DNA of 64,000 nucleotides from Lonicera japonica (taxonomy: Eukaryota > Streptophyta > Magnoliopsida > Dipsacales > Caprifoliaceae), in the NCBI GenBank assembly GCA_021464415.1, contig CM038466.1, positions 35,680,833-35,744,832 of the forward strand. Direction: 5' to 3'. The first letter of the stretch is position 1; each line of letters starts with the position of its first letter. The notes beneath the pieces are model-generated. The model searched no databases. It was given only the letters and a program-made list of their open reading frames with translations, and was not told the DNA's origin. Shown piece after piece: positions 1 to 10,889 of the stretch. The position numbers were made by a program, and so were the translations under genes.

Positions 1-1623
1 GATCCTTTTTTAAGGGATTAAAAATAAAATTTATGGACTCATTTAGGGTGTATACCCTAGACGAAGTGATCCTATCCTTCAAAGCAAGCGTGATGCTTGG
101 AATGAAAAAAAATGGCATTTCTTCATCTAGCGAGAATAATTAATTAGAAATTATCCCAAAATGATGAACAACCCTAGGATTAGGTGTGCGAGGATGCCGA
201 AATGCAGTGGTAAGGTTAAGATTCATTTATACTGACAAATGTTCTTTGCTCCTAACTCTTCCAAATTAGAAGTAGAAGACAATAAGCAGATGTTGAAAAT
301 GAATTTTGGTCTGAGGAAATCAACAATTAAATATCCCTTGTGGAAGCCACGTAGGCAGATGTTTGGGGCACCATCAACACCTAGCAAACATGCGTAGAAG
401 ATAAACAAGGCTAGTGGTCCCATGCCAATGTCTTCTAAATGCTCGTAAGGCCCCATAAAGGTCATTGAACAAGATAGCATGCTACCAGGAGGTCTGGGGG
501 ACCTATCACGTGGCGACAAGGCGGAGCAGGTGGACACAACGATGTTGCTTGACAACAAAACTCGCCAACAACTAACAGGACACCATGCTAGATTAAATGC
601 AATTTAATAGCCATAGTAAGGTGAATGGAGTGAAGATCAATCAAAATTCAAATGCAAAGCATGGCCCTTACCCACTATGGTAAAAGATTACATGCAACTA
701 TAGCCTTGGTTCCATGGGATGGAACAAGCAAAGCATCATATATATATGTAAGACATTTACTCCTTTAAAAGGGATGGATAAAAAATAAAACAGAGAAAGA
801 TGGAAGGGAGTAACTTAAGAACGTTTAGAAGGCAGGTCTATGGGAATATTGAATCAAGCATTCATTATCCCACAATCTTCGCACCTGTTCTAGGTTCAAT
901 ACTCATATATATTAGTTGAGTGATTGCATTTGTTTTCCACTTGTAACACTATTTTAATAGAATGGCTCCTCCGAGCTCCAAGTTCATTTAGTAGGGGTGT
1001 ACTAAGACCCCCAATAGGGCTAAGCCACATCTACACATCTTATATTGTGGTTGCCGATCTCATAAATATCCATGTCATCATGTATACCAAATGATATCAA
1101 ATCAAATTAAACGAATAGTTAAATAAGTTCACTAAAATTTACACATTGTCACTAAGGTTTTGAGATGAAGGAAATGCTAGGAAAAAAAATTGTTTTTTTA
1201 GTTTATGAGGATGTATGGAAGCTTTTTTTTCCCACTTATTGATACATATTATATTTTAGAAGGTGCTTACTCTTTTAAAATTTTGTGTTTTCCAGTGTCA
1301 TAGTTATATCATTCTTGTTTTAACTCGAAAGACTAATATGGGTGCCATATTGAATATTTTATTATTTTTATTATGTAATTTTCATTTCAGATATGTGTAT
1401 ATGTCTTCATTCATGTTTCAGCATATTAAGTTTGGGTGATTTTATCTCTATCCATTACATCTTGTAGTTAATTCGTACTGTTAAGTTAATTCGCATTGCC
1501 TACTAAATTAATATGCAAGTACGGATAGACTGACATAAAAATATTATTAATTTAATTTTATAAATATTATTTTTATTAATGATTTAATATTAAAATATCC
1601 ATGAGATTATAAAGTACATCCAC
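1..1623. other. Intergenic, no gene recognised
   Basis: AT-rich sequence without a coding region I can defend. The minus-strand open frame at 223-558 has no recognisable motif and ordinary third-position composition, so I do not call it. The stretch at about 890-1060 (a segment rich in gctcctccgagctcc, then gtaggggtgtactaagaccc) reads like the tail of an old retroelement LTR or a transcribed relic, but no terminal dinucleotides or target duplication could be placed. Confidence 0.4.
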
Positions 1624-1632
1624 TTTAATTAA
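1624..1632. repeat. Target site duplication, left copy (TTTAATTAA)
   Basis: Nine bases TTTAATTAA directly before the left terminal inverted repeat of the 711-bp element. The identical nine bases follow the right end at 2344-2352. A nine-base duplication is typical of Mutator-like elements. The motif is itself A/T-only, so part of the match could be chance. Confidence 0.7.
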
Positions 1633-2343
1633 GAGTGCTGGTAAAAGCACCATAGTATTAACAAATATATTAATGTTTATATCCATTACATCTTGGGTGA
1701 TTTTTTAGGCACCCATGTAAAAACTTTAATTTTTCAAGAGCACCTTTAATGGTTAGAGCACCCTAGTATGAACATGCCTACCACAACGGAAAAAGAGTGT
1801 CGCTATAAGTCATACAAATGTAACAATTTTTGTTTCAGTTATTAATGTAACACTCGTACTTCAAACATTTTTTAAATGGATCCAAATAATTAGTATAAAT
1901 AGTGTATTCATATGTAACTATTCTTTACCCTCTTATCTTGATTAGTTATTATTTGCCTTACAAAATTGCATTTATATATATGAGTGTATATATAGAACAA
2001 CTTCACCAAACTTTGAATTCCATATATACATGGTAAAAATTGCACAAATCAAAAACAGGATCCACATGTATATATGTATATTTATGCATGTAAATTGACG
2101 TGGTAGTAAAAGAAAATAATGGCAATAGAGATGAGAAGTAGTACATCGACAAACAATAAGAGAGAAGAGGCGGTGACAAAAAATTGAAATGAGGATTAAA
2201 GAATTTTTATTTTTTTTGCTATACCCAAAGAGAAGCTTAAAGGACTTGGGTGCTTTCAAAGTATGATTGTAATTATTGATTTACTTTTAAAAAAGAAAAA
2301 TGGGTGTTCAAACTGAATTTTAAGGGTGCTTTTACTAGCACCC
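1633..2343. mobile_element. Non-autonomous Mutator-like MITE
   Basis: The ends are inverted: the left end reads gagtgctggtaaaagcacc and the right end is the complement of gggtgctagtaaaagcaccc. Each end is also nearly self-complementary (GGTGCT...AGCACC), so each could form a small hairpin alone. The element is 711 bp and flanked by the nine-base repeat TTTAATTAA. The interior has no transposase; minus-strand open frames there (1972-2259) show no domain and are simple AT-rich sequence. A diverged relic of the same end lies near 14.7-14.8 kb. The Mutator assignment rests on the duplication length and is an inference. Confidence 0.7.
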
Positions 2344-2352
2344 TTTAATTAA
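2344..2352. repeat. Target site duplication, right copy (TTTAATTAA)
   Basis: Right-hand copy of the nine-base direct repeat flanking the Mutator-like MITE. Confidence 0.7.
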
Positions 2353-2732
2353 ATAAATAAAAGTATTTCATTTAAAAAGTTTGATTCTAATGTTATTAAC
2401 CAATGGGTAAATCCTAATTAACTTTGAAAGTAAAATAATAAAAACAAAAATCAACTCCTCGCTCCCTTCCATTTCATTTTTACTGTCTTCTTCCCTCAAT
2501 CTGGTTTCCTCCTTCTTCCCTCTTCCATCGCCAAATACCGTCTCCTCCTTCTTCTTTATTATTTGACTCATTCCCGATACTTTAACAAACTATAATGTTA
2601 TCTTAATTTAATCAATGTTTATTCAAAATTTCACAAAATCCCTCTTCCATCGTTAAAGAGAAGGTTATAGATAATAAATATATACTATATTGCATACTCT
2701 CTGTTGCCAACATCATAATGCCTTTTGTCCAA

Positions 2733-2875
2733 ACAATATATAACGAGTGTAAGGGAGTGAACCACGTGGTACAACCCATTACCACATAACTTTTAGCAGA
2801 AGTTGCCCAAACAATATATAACGAGTGTAAGGTGTGAACCACGTGGTACAACCTGTTATAACATAACTTTTATTA
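2733..2875. repeat. Two-copy tandem duplication, about 80 bp unit
   Basis: The segment beginning aaacaatatataacgagtg occurs at about 2733 and again at about 2811, each followed by a stretch containing gaaccacgtggtacaacc. The copies differ by a few substitutions and a short indel. CCACGTGG is a perfect palindrome with a G-box core, but no gene is visible nearby, so I read it only as repeat content. A minus-strand open frame at 2612-2851 is a by-product of the repeat. Confidence 0.8.
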
Positions 2876-3010
2876 GAAGCCAAAACTATTATTTTTGGTA
2901 TATATGATTTAATGGGGATACTATGCATAATTCAGCAAAAGTTTCGCTACAATTCCTAGTCCGATGGATGAAACGATTTCCAAGTTACAAAAATAGGGAA
3001 GTTTATATAA

Positions 3011-3449
3011 GGGTGTGTTTGATTGCAAGTATAGAATTGGGATAGAAAATGTTTGTATTCTAGGTAATTTTATTCTAGGCAATTCAATTATGGTGAAAAT
3101 TATTTAAAGGTGTTTGATTGCATTTATTTTCTAAGTGAAAAATATGCACTTTTTTTTTACAATGATGACATACGTTCTAACTTTTGGTGTTTGATTATTT
3201 ACATTTTACTTAGAATTGAACTTTTTGGGTTTTGAGCCATTTCCACCTTACTTAAAAATTATTTTCTTTGGGGTATGCTAAAAAAATAAGTTCTTACTTT
3301 TATGCATCAACCACTTGTACCAAGGAACTAGATGGAACTTATTTTGCTTAGAAAATTAGGCAATTAAATACCAACAAAAGATGAAAAAGTACACATTTTT
3401 CATCTTTTGTCAAGTTTTCCATGGAAAACTTTGGCAATCAAATACACCC
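3011..3449. mobile_element. Tourist-like (PIF/Harbinger) MITE
   Basis: Left end gggtgtgtttgattgc, right end the complement of gggtgtatttgattgcc; TAA on both sides (3008-3010 and 3450-3452). The 439-bp length, G-rich ends containing GTTTGATT and the TAA/TTA three-base duplication fit Tourist-type MITEs mobilised by PIF/Harbinger transposases. No transposase inside. The plus-strand open frame starting at 3407 runs across the right end and is not a gene. Confidence 0.8.
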
Positions 3450-4166
3450 TAATAGTAAAAAGGTATGCCGGCCCGCATTATGCCCCACAATTAGCTAGGG
3501 AAATATTGAACTACAATGCCAATTCGAAGCAATTTTGTTATAAAATAGTGGAACCAAATATTTTTTTTCTTGCTAAATATTTAATGAAAACCTAGAACTG
3601 CAAAAAAATTGTGGCTAATACATTTAATTGAAAACAAAATTCCAAACCTACTTGTCATCGTGTTACAATTCCCCGATTGCAAATTGTAATTTCTTATTTC
3701 CATCTTCTACAATTCATAACCTATAGGAGATGGTTTCTATGGCTCTAGTTTTAATTTTCTATACCCTCTATTAACATTAAAGAGATAATCAAAATTCAAA
3801 TGAACTACGTGACATGAACAAAATCTAGATGTTCCCAACAACTTAACCGGTTCCTTAATTCTTCATTTCTTTAACGATAAATTAGTTAGGATTTATCTGA
3901 AAATATCTCAAATCAATTAAAATTCTTTCAATAGATTTGGAATTTGAATTTCCCTAAAAAATTAAATAAAAAATCTCAACTCTCAATGACAAGTCCCTCG
4001 GTGGATTGTTATTTCTCTAAAATCTCAATACAAGTCCCTCCACATTTAGGAGATTTCTGAAAGAATGTGTTCGCTGATATGCAGAAGATTGAAGGGTCCT
4101 AATTGCTTCGCTGTTTTGGTGAAAACATAGAGCATAATTTGAAGGTTTTGGTAAATAGTTTTATAA

Positions 4167-4607
4167 GGCTATGTTTGGCAATTAAAAAATAAGCGGGGTG
4201 AGTTGAAAGCTATTTTAAAATTTGGTGGGGTAAAGTGAAGGTTTCCTCAAATTGGGGTAAGAAGAATATTTTGGTGGGTGCATTTCAAAACACCCTTTTT
4301 TTTATTACGAGTTACATATATTTTTGTCCCGCCACTCATCTTTTAGAAAAAAAAAATGCGAAATCCTAACTCTTGACATAAATAATGGATACTATCATAT
4401 TCGATTCATATTCAATCTATTTACACCTTAGATAATAATACAAAACCTAGACTTCAAACTTTTTAAAAAGAAAGTTATAGATTCCCTCCGGTGAGAAGCC
4501 CGATGATTTTGTGCCTAAATCCCGGTAATAATTAATCTGCGTACACTTAAATCCAAATGCTTTTACAACAATTCTTCACCAAATCAAAATCAATTGGCAA
4601 ACATACT
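4167..4607. mobile_element. Possible degenerate Tourist-like MITE
   Basis: A left segment ggctatgtttggcaatt is roughly inverted to a right segment whose complement reads aagtatgtttgccaatt, about 440 bp apart, with TAA-like bases outside. The length and end motif resemble the element at 3011-3449, but the ends mismatch at several positions and the target duplication is unclear. Confidence 0.35.
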
Positions 4608-5024
4608 TATCATCGAATGCAAGTGGGATTTATAAAGTATTTCACAAAGTAATTATCCTAGTACTATTTAAACATAAAAAAATTATATTATCAATAAGAT
4701 GTCATTATCAAATCTTACATTAACCTAACCGAGTTATTATATCTAATCAGTCTTAATCCAACCCAAAAGAAACCATAATAGAGCATTTACCTCAATAATA
4801 TAATTGATTAATTAATCTTAAAACATAGTCCAATGGATTATTTAATTATGATCAAGATAATTAAAACAAATTACGGGGTGACAAAACCATAGGCTAATGA
4901 AAGGGACTTAGTTGCTTGGATTGACGGTAACTTCGAAGTGTTGGGAAATCACACTACACTAATGACCAATTTCTTGGATGTCTTACCTTCATGTTTTTTG
5001 ACTAAGTATAAGATTTGTAAATAA

Positions 5025-5027
<3 letters not shown>

Positions 5028-5054
<27 letters not shown>
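5028..5054. repeat. (TA)n microsatellite
   Basis: About 13 uninterrupted AT dinucleotides. Just to the right (about 5056-5190) lies one arm of a small MITE-like inverted repeat related to the one at about 8700-8845. Confidence 0.9.
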
Positions 5055-5055
<1 letters not shown>

Positions 5056-5505
5056 GGAGTGCATTTCTAGTATGGACTAGACTTTTTAGCGATAATTTTT
5101 CATCACCAAAATATTGGGAAAATGATTTTAGCGACGAAATACTATGGCAAAAAAGTTATGTCTGTACCGATTGGTCTGCACTTAAAATTTTCTGATATAT
5201 ATAGAACCAAACTCTAGAAAAGGTTTTTTTCGACTCAAACTTTTCAAATTAAATAATTAGCGGTTTGTTTGGTTGGGTTTTTTAAAAATATTTTGGGTGC
5301 TTTGTTTTAAAAAAAATGTGTTTGGTTCGGCAATGTTAAAAAGTTCATTCAAGTAAAAAAGAATTCTTTTTTTTTTGGTATTTTAGAAAAAACTTTAAGA
5401 CATGAATAAGAAACAAATATATATTTTTTGTAAGATGTTAAAAATAGTTTATCGAATTGAAACACAATTTTAAAGGACTATATTTCAAAATAAATTATAA
5501 ATTAA

Positions 5506-5881
5506 GGTGATATTTGGTTGATATTTTTAGTTGAGTTTTAAGTTGAGTTTTTAAAATAAGGTGTTTGGTAGAATTTATAAGAATGTTGAAAAGTGGATTT
5601 GGTTTTTTTTTAAGTTTTTTTCAACCAACTAAAAATCTCATAAAAAAATTTTAAAAAATAGTCACAATCGATCTTATTTTATAGATCTCGACGAGTATGT
5701 TTTAAATATATATTTTTTTTTAATTTTGATTTTTGAATTTAAAATTATGGTGTTTTAAAAGTTTTTTTATAGAGAAAAAGTAAAGTGAAATAAATTTTGG
5801 GAAGCGTAAAAGTAGAATTGATTTTGAATTGAGTTTTTAAAATTTGAAGAAAAAAAAAATAAACATGGACCAAACATATCC
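5506..5881. mobile_element. Tourist-like MITE
   Basis: Left end ggtgatatttggttg, right end the complement of ggatatgtttggtcc, flanked by TAA at 5503-5505 and 5882-5884. Length is 376 bp and there is no coding content. The interior is rich in T runs. The end motif GATATTTGGTT marks a Tourist-type family distinct from the one at 3011-3449. Confidence 0.65.
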
Positions 5882-6278
5882 TAAATATTTAAAAATTCTA
5901 AATAAACACAACGTGGCTCCAAAAAAATATATTCCGATTTGAAATGGTGAGTATAAGCTTTTTGGTTTGGTCAAGGGTCATTGCACATGATCTCTCAACT
6001 ACTACTCAAGCTTTTCTCTAGTCTAAGGTTATGCATGTTTCTTGAATAATTAAATAAGTATATTTGAATTTGACATTACGGTGAAAAGAATAAAATTTAA
6101 TAATCGAATTAAAAAAAGCAACGTAAAAAGTTTGGAGAATTAGAGACTGTATATTCAAGCACAAAGCATTGTTAATTAAACAATTATACAAGAGAATTTT
6201 TTTCACTTTTTGCTCTATATAGTTGTTTCTCTTCAATTTTTTGTATAATACTTGAAACTACTAATACGGTACATACAT

Positions 6279-6790
6279 ATAGAATATGTTATTTAATGTA
6301 ATACATTCGAAATTGAATTTTTTTGACCGTTTGCTGTACATAACATAAGTTCACAGCCAAAATTGAACTTGTTTTATAGATACCATGTAAATAGGAGGGT
6401 TTTTTTTGTACAAGTGATGGATAAAGATCGGGTTTTCAAGGGCAACAGGTGAGAATAGAAAAATCCGAACTACTATCATTTTACAACTTATTACACACTT
6501 CTAACCATATGAGCAATCCCGATCTTTGTCTCAATTAGTAAGTCTTTGAAATATAAATTTTATTAATATTCAATTTTTCAATTTATAATTACCAGTTTTA
6601 ATATTTTTTAAAATGTTGATGAGATAGAAAGTACAGAGAAGAGTAGATAGTGTGCGGTAAAGATAGAAAGAGTTGGGTGAGTGTAAATTTAGTGCAAGTA
6701 CTAATTTAGTAATTTTTACTCAATATGATATCTGTTTTTGGGTTACCGGTCCTAACTATACAAGGCATAAAAAATTAAACTTTCACATCT
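6279..6790. repeat. Local segmental tandem duplication, copy 1
   Basis: About 510 bp beginning near tagaatatgttatttaatg is repeated immediately downstream. Matching stretches include the poly-T tract followed by cggtttgctgtacataa-like sequence, ttcacagccaaaattgaac, gatagaaagtacagagaag and caaggcataaaaaattaaac. The copies differ by scattered substitutions and small indels, so the duplication is not recent. No coding region is recognised; a minus-strand frame at 6018-6236 has no domain. Confidence 0.85.
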
Positions 6791-7926
6791 ATATATATAT
6801 AATATATGTTATTTAATGTTACACATTTCGAAATTGAATTTTTTTTTTTTTTTTTTTTTACGGTTTGCTGTACATAAGTTCACAGCCAAAATTGAACTTG
6901 TTGTATAGATATCATGTAAATATGAGGGTTTTTTTTTTAATTATTATAAGTAATGTATAAAGATCAGGTTTTCAAGCTAGGGCAATGGGTGAGGATAGAA
7001 GCAGTGGCGGATGCAGGATTTAGAATACGGGGGGCCAAAACATAACATAAAAATTCTGACAAGAAGTTTCAAAAAATATACTTTAATTAAGAAGTTCTTT
7101 ACGTATATTTTTGTAATACAAAAGGCATGCGTTTCCTATGAATTTACAATAAATATAAAAGTAACTAGACAATCTTGATTTAACTACTAAATTTATGCAT
7201 TATCAGTTGCACTCGACGATTATTTATCTCACAAAATTCATCTATGATTGTATCAATGTCGAAGCACTGAGAAATTTCTTTCTCAATATATGTGATCAAG
7301 TAATTTGCAACATAATCATCTCAAACAACCACTTAAATTTATTATATATTTATAATATAAATAATAATAGGTATAACTATTGACACTACATAAAAAAATT
7401 TAGCACTCTAAAATAATATTTTAGAGATAAAAAAGTTTATAACAAAATAAAAAATGCATAATTTTATTTAAAAAGCGCCAACAACTATATTTATATATAA
7501 AAAAAATACTAATATAATGGAAGTTTGAAATATCTTGGGGGACCCCCTCCCCCCGGCCCCGGTCCCCCCTTTCCGTCCTCCACTGGATAGAAGAACCCGA
7601 ACTGCTATCATTTTACAACTTATTACACACTTTTAACCATATGGACAATCCTGGTCTTTGTCTCAATTCGTAAGTCTTGGAAATATAAATTTTATTAATA
7701 TTCAATTTTTGAATTTACAATTACCAGTTTTAATATTTTTTAAAATGTTGATAAGATAGAAAGTAAAGAGAAGAGTAGATAGTGTGTGGTAAAGATAGAA
7801 AGAGTTGGGTGGGTGTAAATTTAGTGTAAGTACTAATTTAGAAATTTTTACTCAATATGATATCTGTTTTAATTTTGGGTCACCGGTTCTAACCATACAA
7901 GGCATAAAAAATTAAACTTTCACATC
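6791..7926. repeat. Local tandem duplication, copy 2, carrying a hAT insertion
   Basis: Second copy of the unit at 6279-6790. It is interrupted at 7002-7585 by a hAT-type element. Removing that insertion and one copy of its 8-bp duplication leaves about 540 bp collinear with copy 1. The insertion therefore came after the duplication. Confidence 0.85.
7002..7585. mobile_element. Non-autonomous hAT element
   Basis: Ends are cagtggcggatgcaggattt on the left and the complement of cagtggaggacgg on the right. The identical eight bases GATAGAAG flank it at 6994-7001 and 7586-7593. An eight-base duplication with CAGTGGCGGA-type ends is the hAT hallmark. The length is 584 bp; the interior is AT-rich and has no transposase, so it is non-autonomous. 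Copy 1 of the surrounding duplication supplies the empty site, which confirms the boundaries. Confidence 0.93.
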
Positions 7927-9472
7927 TTGTTGTAGTACTTGAACTAATAAAAACTTTTAGTTTAGTTGATGTTTTGCAATTGTTTATCATGCACACTTTC
8001 AAGACTGCGTTATTTTTGTTAAATATGATATTTATTGTGATTGCTTTTTTTAAGAACTTAAACTTTTGGGAGATATCATTCTTAATATGATATCAGAGCT
8101 TGATTTTCTGGGAGATTCAAATCTTGGCTCTTCTTAAGAGAAAAGAAATTGGTTGTCTTTTATTCTAAAAAAAAATAAAAAATTATAACGTGGATCTAGC
8201 GCATTCTTCCAGTAGTAAATAATTTGTAGTAAATTTGGAGTATGTGACAATCATAAGTGCGACGCTATTATTTCTCCTTTGGCATAAGGTAGTATAGATT
8301 TTCTGAGAGCAAAGACAATATTATAACCATACACTTATGATCATTTTTGTTGCCCTTTCCACCGACACCTCTTGTGAATCTTGATTACGTGTAGTATAGG
8401 GTTGTGGAGGAATACACTGTATATAAAGTCAAGTACAATATCCCCAACTACACTTTACGTTGCGCATTTTTTTGTCTAATATTTACTCGTGAAACTGAGC
8501 TTGTCGCTTGCCTTAAAGAGAATTTCGAATTGTCCTTAGGTTACTTTCCTTTTCACTAGAATTTTGACTTATGTATATGTGTCTTTTTAATTATTATATA
8601 TTCATTTCGTCCCGGATTAAGAATAATATTCTTCATTTTTAAAATATAAATAATAAACATATATTAATTATAATAAACTTAGTATATTGTTATGAACAGC
8701 ATATTTCTCATGCAAATCAATTTGTACGGATTGGAATCTTTAGCAATAGTTTTTCATCTAAAATATTAGTGATAGACTTTTATTAATGAAAAACTTTCGC
8801 TAAAGTCCCAACTCGTACATACTAGTTTGTATGAAAAAATATCTCTTGCTATGAAAATGTGAATTAATATTAATAAAAGACAGAAGCAATTAGAATATTC
8901 ACAATTGTAAATTACATCCTACTTATTTATAAATGGGATTTTTAAGTTACTTCTTATTATTAATATAAAATTCAAAATACCCCAATTATTTATTAATCCT
9001 TTGAGTTACTTTTTTATTTTCATTGTTGCAGTTAAAATTCAAAACATTTAGTTAAAAATGTTACAAAACAAAAAAATAAATTAAAAGATTAATAAAATAT
9101 AAAATATTTTGAATTTAATATTAATAATAAGACAGTATAGTGTGTTATTTATTTATTTGTTGCCGCTAAAGAGTTTAGCGTTTCATTCAACTTTTTTTTT
9201 TTTTGTCCTTTTTAATTCTTTCTCATCCAACCCTTTAAATTGGAAGAGGGGTTTGGCCGAGGGTAGTAATACGAGACACGTGTTAAATCGTGATTTGTTA
9301 GTACAGTAATATCACCAATAAAAAAGAGAGAAACCAGTAAAAAGCAAAAAATCTGCCGCCAACTAGTTTGGTGTTTGTCCCTTCTGGTTTGTCCCTTTTA
9401 ACATGGTGTTTGCCCCTTTTGGTTTGTCACTTTTAACACCTGTTTTCCTTCTGACGCCGATTTATTTTATTT
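7927..9472. other. Intergenic, no gene recognised
   Basis: No defensible coding region. At about 8086-8110 the string atgatatcagagcttg resembles the tRNA-Met primer-binding site found after plant LTRs, so a retroelement relic is possible, but no LTR could be aligned. At about 9369-9440 a short phrase (ggtgtttg, then ccttttggtttgtc) is repeated twice in tandem. Confidence 0.4.
8700..8845. mobile_element. Small foldback MITE-like inverted repeat
   Basis: The left arm contains gaatctttagcaatagtttttcat and the right arm, read on the other strand, contains ggactttagcgaaagtttttcat, joined by a short loop. Arms are about 55 bp and clearly diverged. A related arm with tttttagcgataatttttcatc lies at about 5080, so this is a repeated family. 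Superfamily is undetermined because the duplication is not clear. Confidence 0.55.
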
Positions 9473-9737
9473 AGGGTAAATTATTAAAAAAATATAATAT
9501 ACTTTACTTGTTTTTACAATACTTTACCTGTTTTTACAATTTGAGTAATATACAATTTTTTCGACATTAGAAATATTGTACTTTATTTATTTTTTCATTT
9601 TGGGTAATATTTTGGAGGTTATTATTACCCAAATTGTCGAGAAAATTAAAGTACAATGTTTCTAATGTCGAAAAATTGTATATTACCCAAATTGTAAAAA
9701 CGGATAAAGTACATTGTATTTTTTGGTAATTTACCCT
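9473..9737. mobile_element. Palindromic MITE
   Basis: Left end agggtaaattatta, right end the complement of agggtaaattacca, with long internal complementarity. The phrase gaaatattgta on the left and tacaatgtttctaatg on the right pair, as do repeated copies of the phrase acaatttg.gtaatatacaa. The 265-bp sequence could fold almost end to end. Flanks are tttattt-like on both sides, too simple to define a duplication. No coding content. Confidence 0.7.
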
Positions 9738-9767
9738 TTTATTTATAATAAAACTCAATTTTATTAT

Positions 9768-10052
9768 TCTCTCAATTTTAATTTAATTATCCACTATTTT
9801 ATTTTTGAATATTTTAAAATAATTGTCCACTTTTAATATTTAGCAAATCATTAATTAGAACACTTTTTATTATTTTCAATATTACCCTTTAAATTATTAC
9901 TACTTTTTTTATTATGAGTCTCGCCACCTTTTTTTATTAAGAGAAAATAAAGGTCATTTTTGGAAATAAATATTTTCTTTTAGAGTAATCATTATATTTT
10001 CTTAATATTTAGTTTTTCAAAGTTGGACAATTAAATTGGGACGGAGGGAGTA
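9768..10052. mobile_element. Degenerate Stowaway-type MITE
   Basis: The right end reads gggacggagggagta, the classical Stowaway (Tc1/Mariner) terminus followed by TA. The left end is worn (ctctcaattttaatttaatt) but complementary to the inner part of the right end (aattaaattgggacgg). The interior is AT-rich with no gene. Confidence 0.6.
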
Positions 10053-10583
10053 TATATTTAAATTTTGTTTGATAATATCGTTAAAAAGAATAATTAATTT
10101 ATAAAAAAAGTTAAAGGAAAATGATAACATGTACTCTTTATAAATAAAAATAATAAAATTATGTTTGATTTAATTATTTTCAAGAATGAATACTTAACAT
10201 GTGCTCTTAAAATACACGTTAACATGATCCAAAGTTAAAATATGTAATAAAATGTATTATTACTTTGTGAATTTTTTTATCGAGAAATTTTTTTTAGTAG
10301 TTGAGAAAGAAAAATTCATAAAAAATTATGAAAAATAAAAGACATTTACTCATTAAATAAATACAAAATAAAGAGTATCTTAACACATATACATCTATTC
10401 ATTAAATGAGTATAAAATAAAGAGTATCTTAACACACACCCAGCTACACATTAAAAGAATATGAAATAAAGAGTATCTTAACACATACTTTAACTTATAA
10501 TTTTTTTATTGATTCAAATATTTTTTTTTCATATTATTATCAAATGAAATTTTATATCATAAATTTTATAAATTTTATTTTAT

Positions 10584-10882
10584 AAACAACTATATTTTAT
10601 GTATAGTATTAATTGTGAATGCTTCTAATTCATTTTGCGACTTTTCAAACAAATTAAATGTATCTCTCGTAAAATAAAAATAAACAACTATATTTTATGT
10701 ATAGTATTAATTGTGAATGCTTCTAATTATCAATTTTGCGACTTATTTTCAAACAAATTAAATGTATCGGTTGCTCGTAAAATAAAAATAAACAACTATA
10801 TTTTATGTATAGTATTAATTGTGAATGCTTCTAATTATCAATTTTGCGACCTATTTTCAAACAAATTAAATGTATCGGTTGC
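10584..10882. repeat. Three-copy tandem repeat, about 98-108 bp unit
   Basis: The phrase aaacaactatattttatgta recurs at 10584, 10682 and 10790. Each copy continues through gtgaatgcttctaatt, ttttgcgac and caaattaaatgtatc. Copy 1 is about 10 bp shorter, and copies 2 and 3 are nearly identical, so the last duplication is the youngest. The plus-strand open frame at 10635-10889 is created by the repeat and is not a gene. Confidence 0.9.
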
Positions 10883-10889
10883 GCTGTGA

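Noticed and set aside
223..558. 111-codon minus-strand frame
   Set aside because: No recognisable motif, no promoter-like context, AT-rich repeat-like surroundings; not enough to call a gene.
8086..8110. Primer-binding site of an LTR element (atgatatcagagcttg)
   Set aside because: Good resemblance to a tRNA-Met site, but no LTR or retroelement coding sequence could be found on either side.
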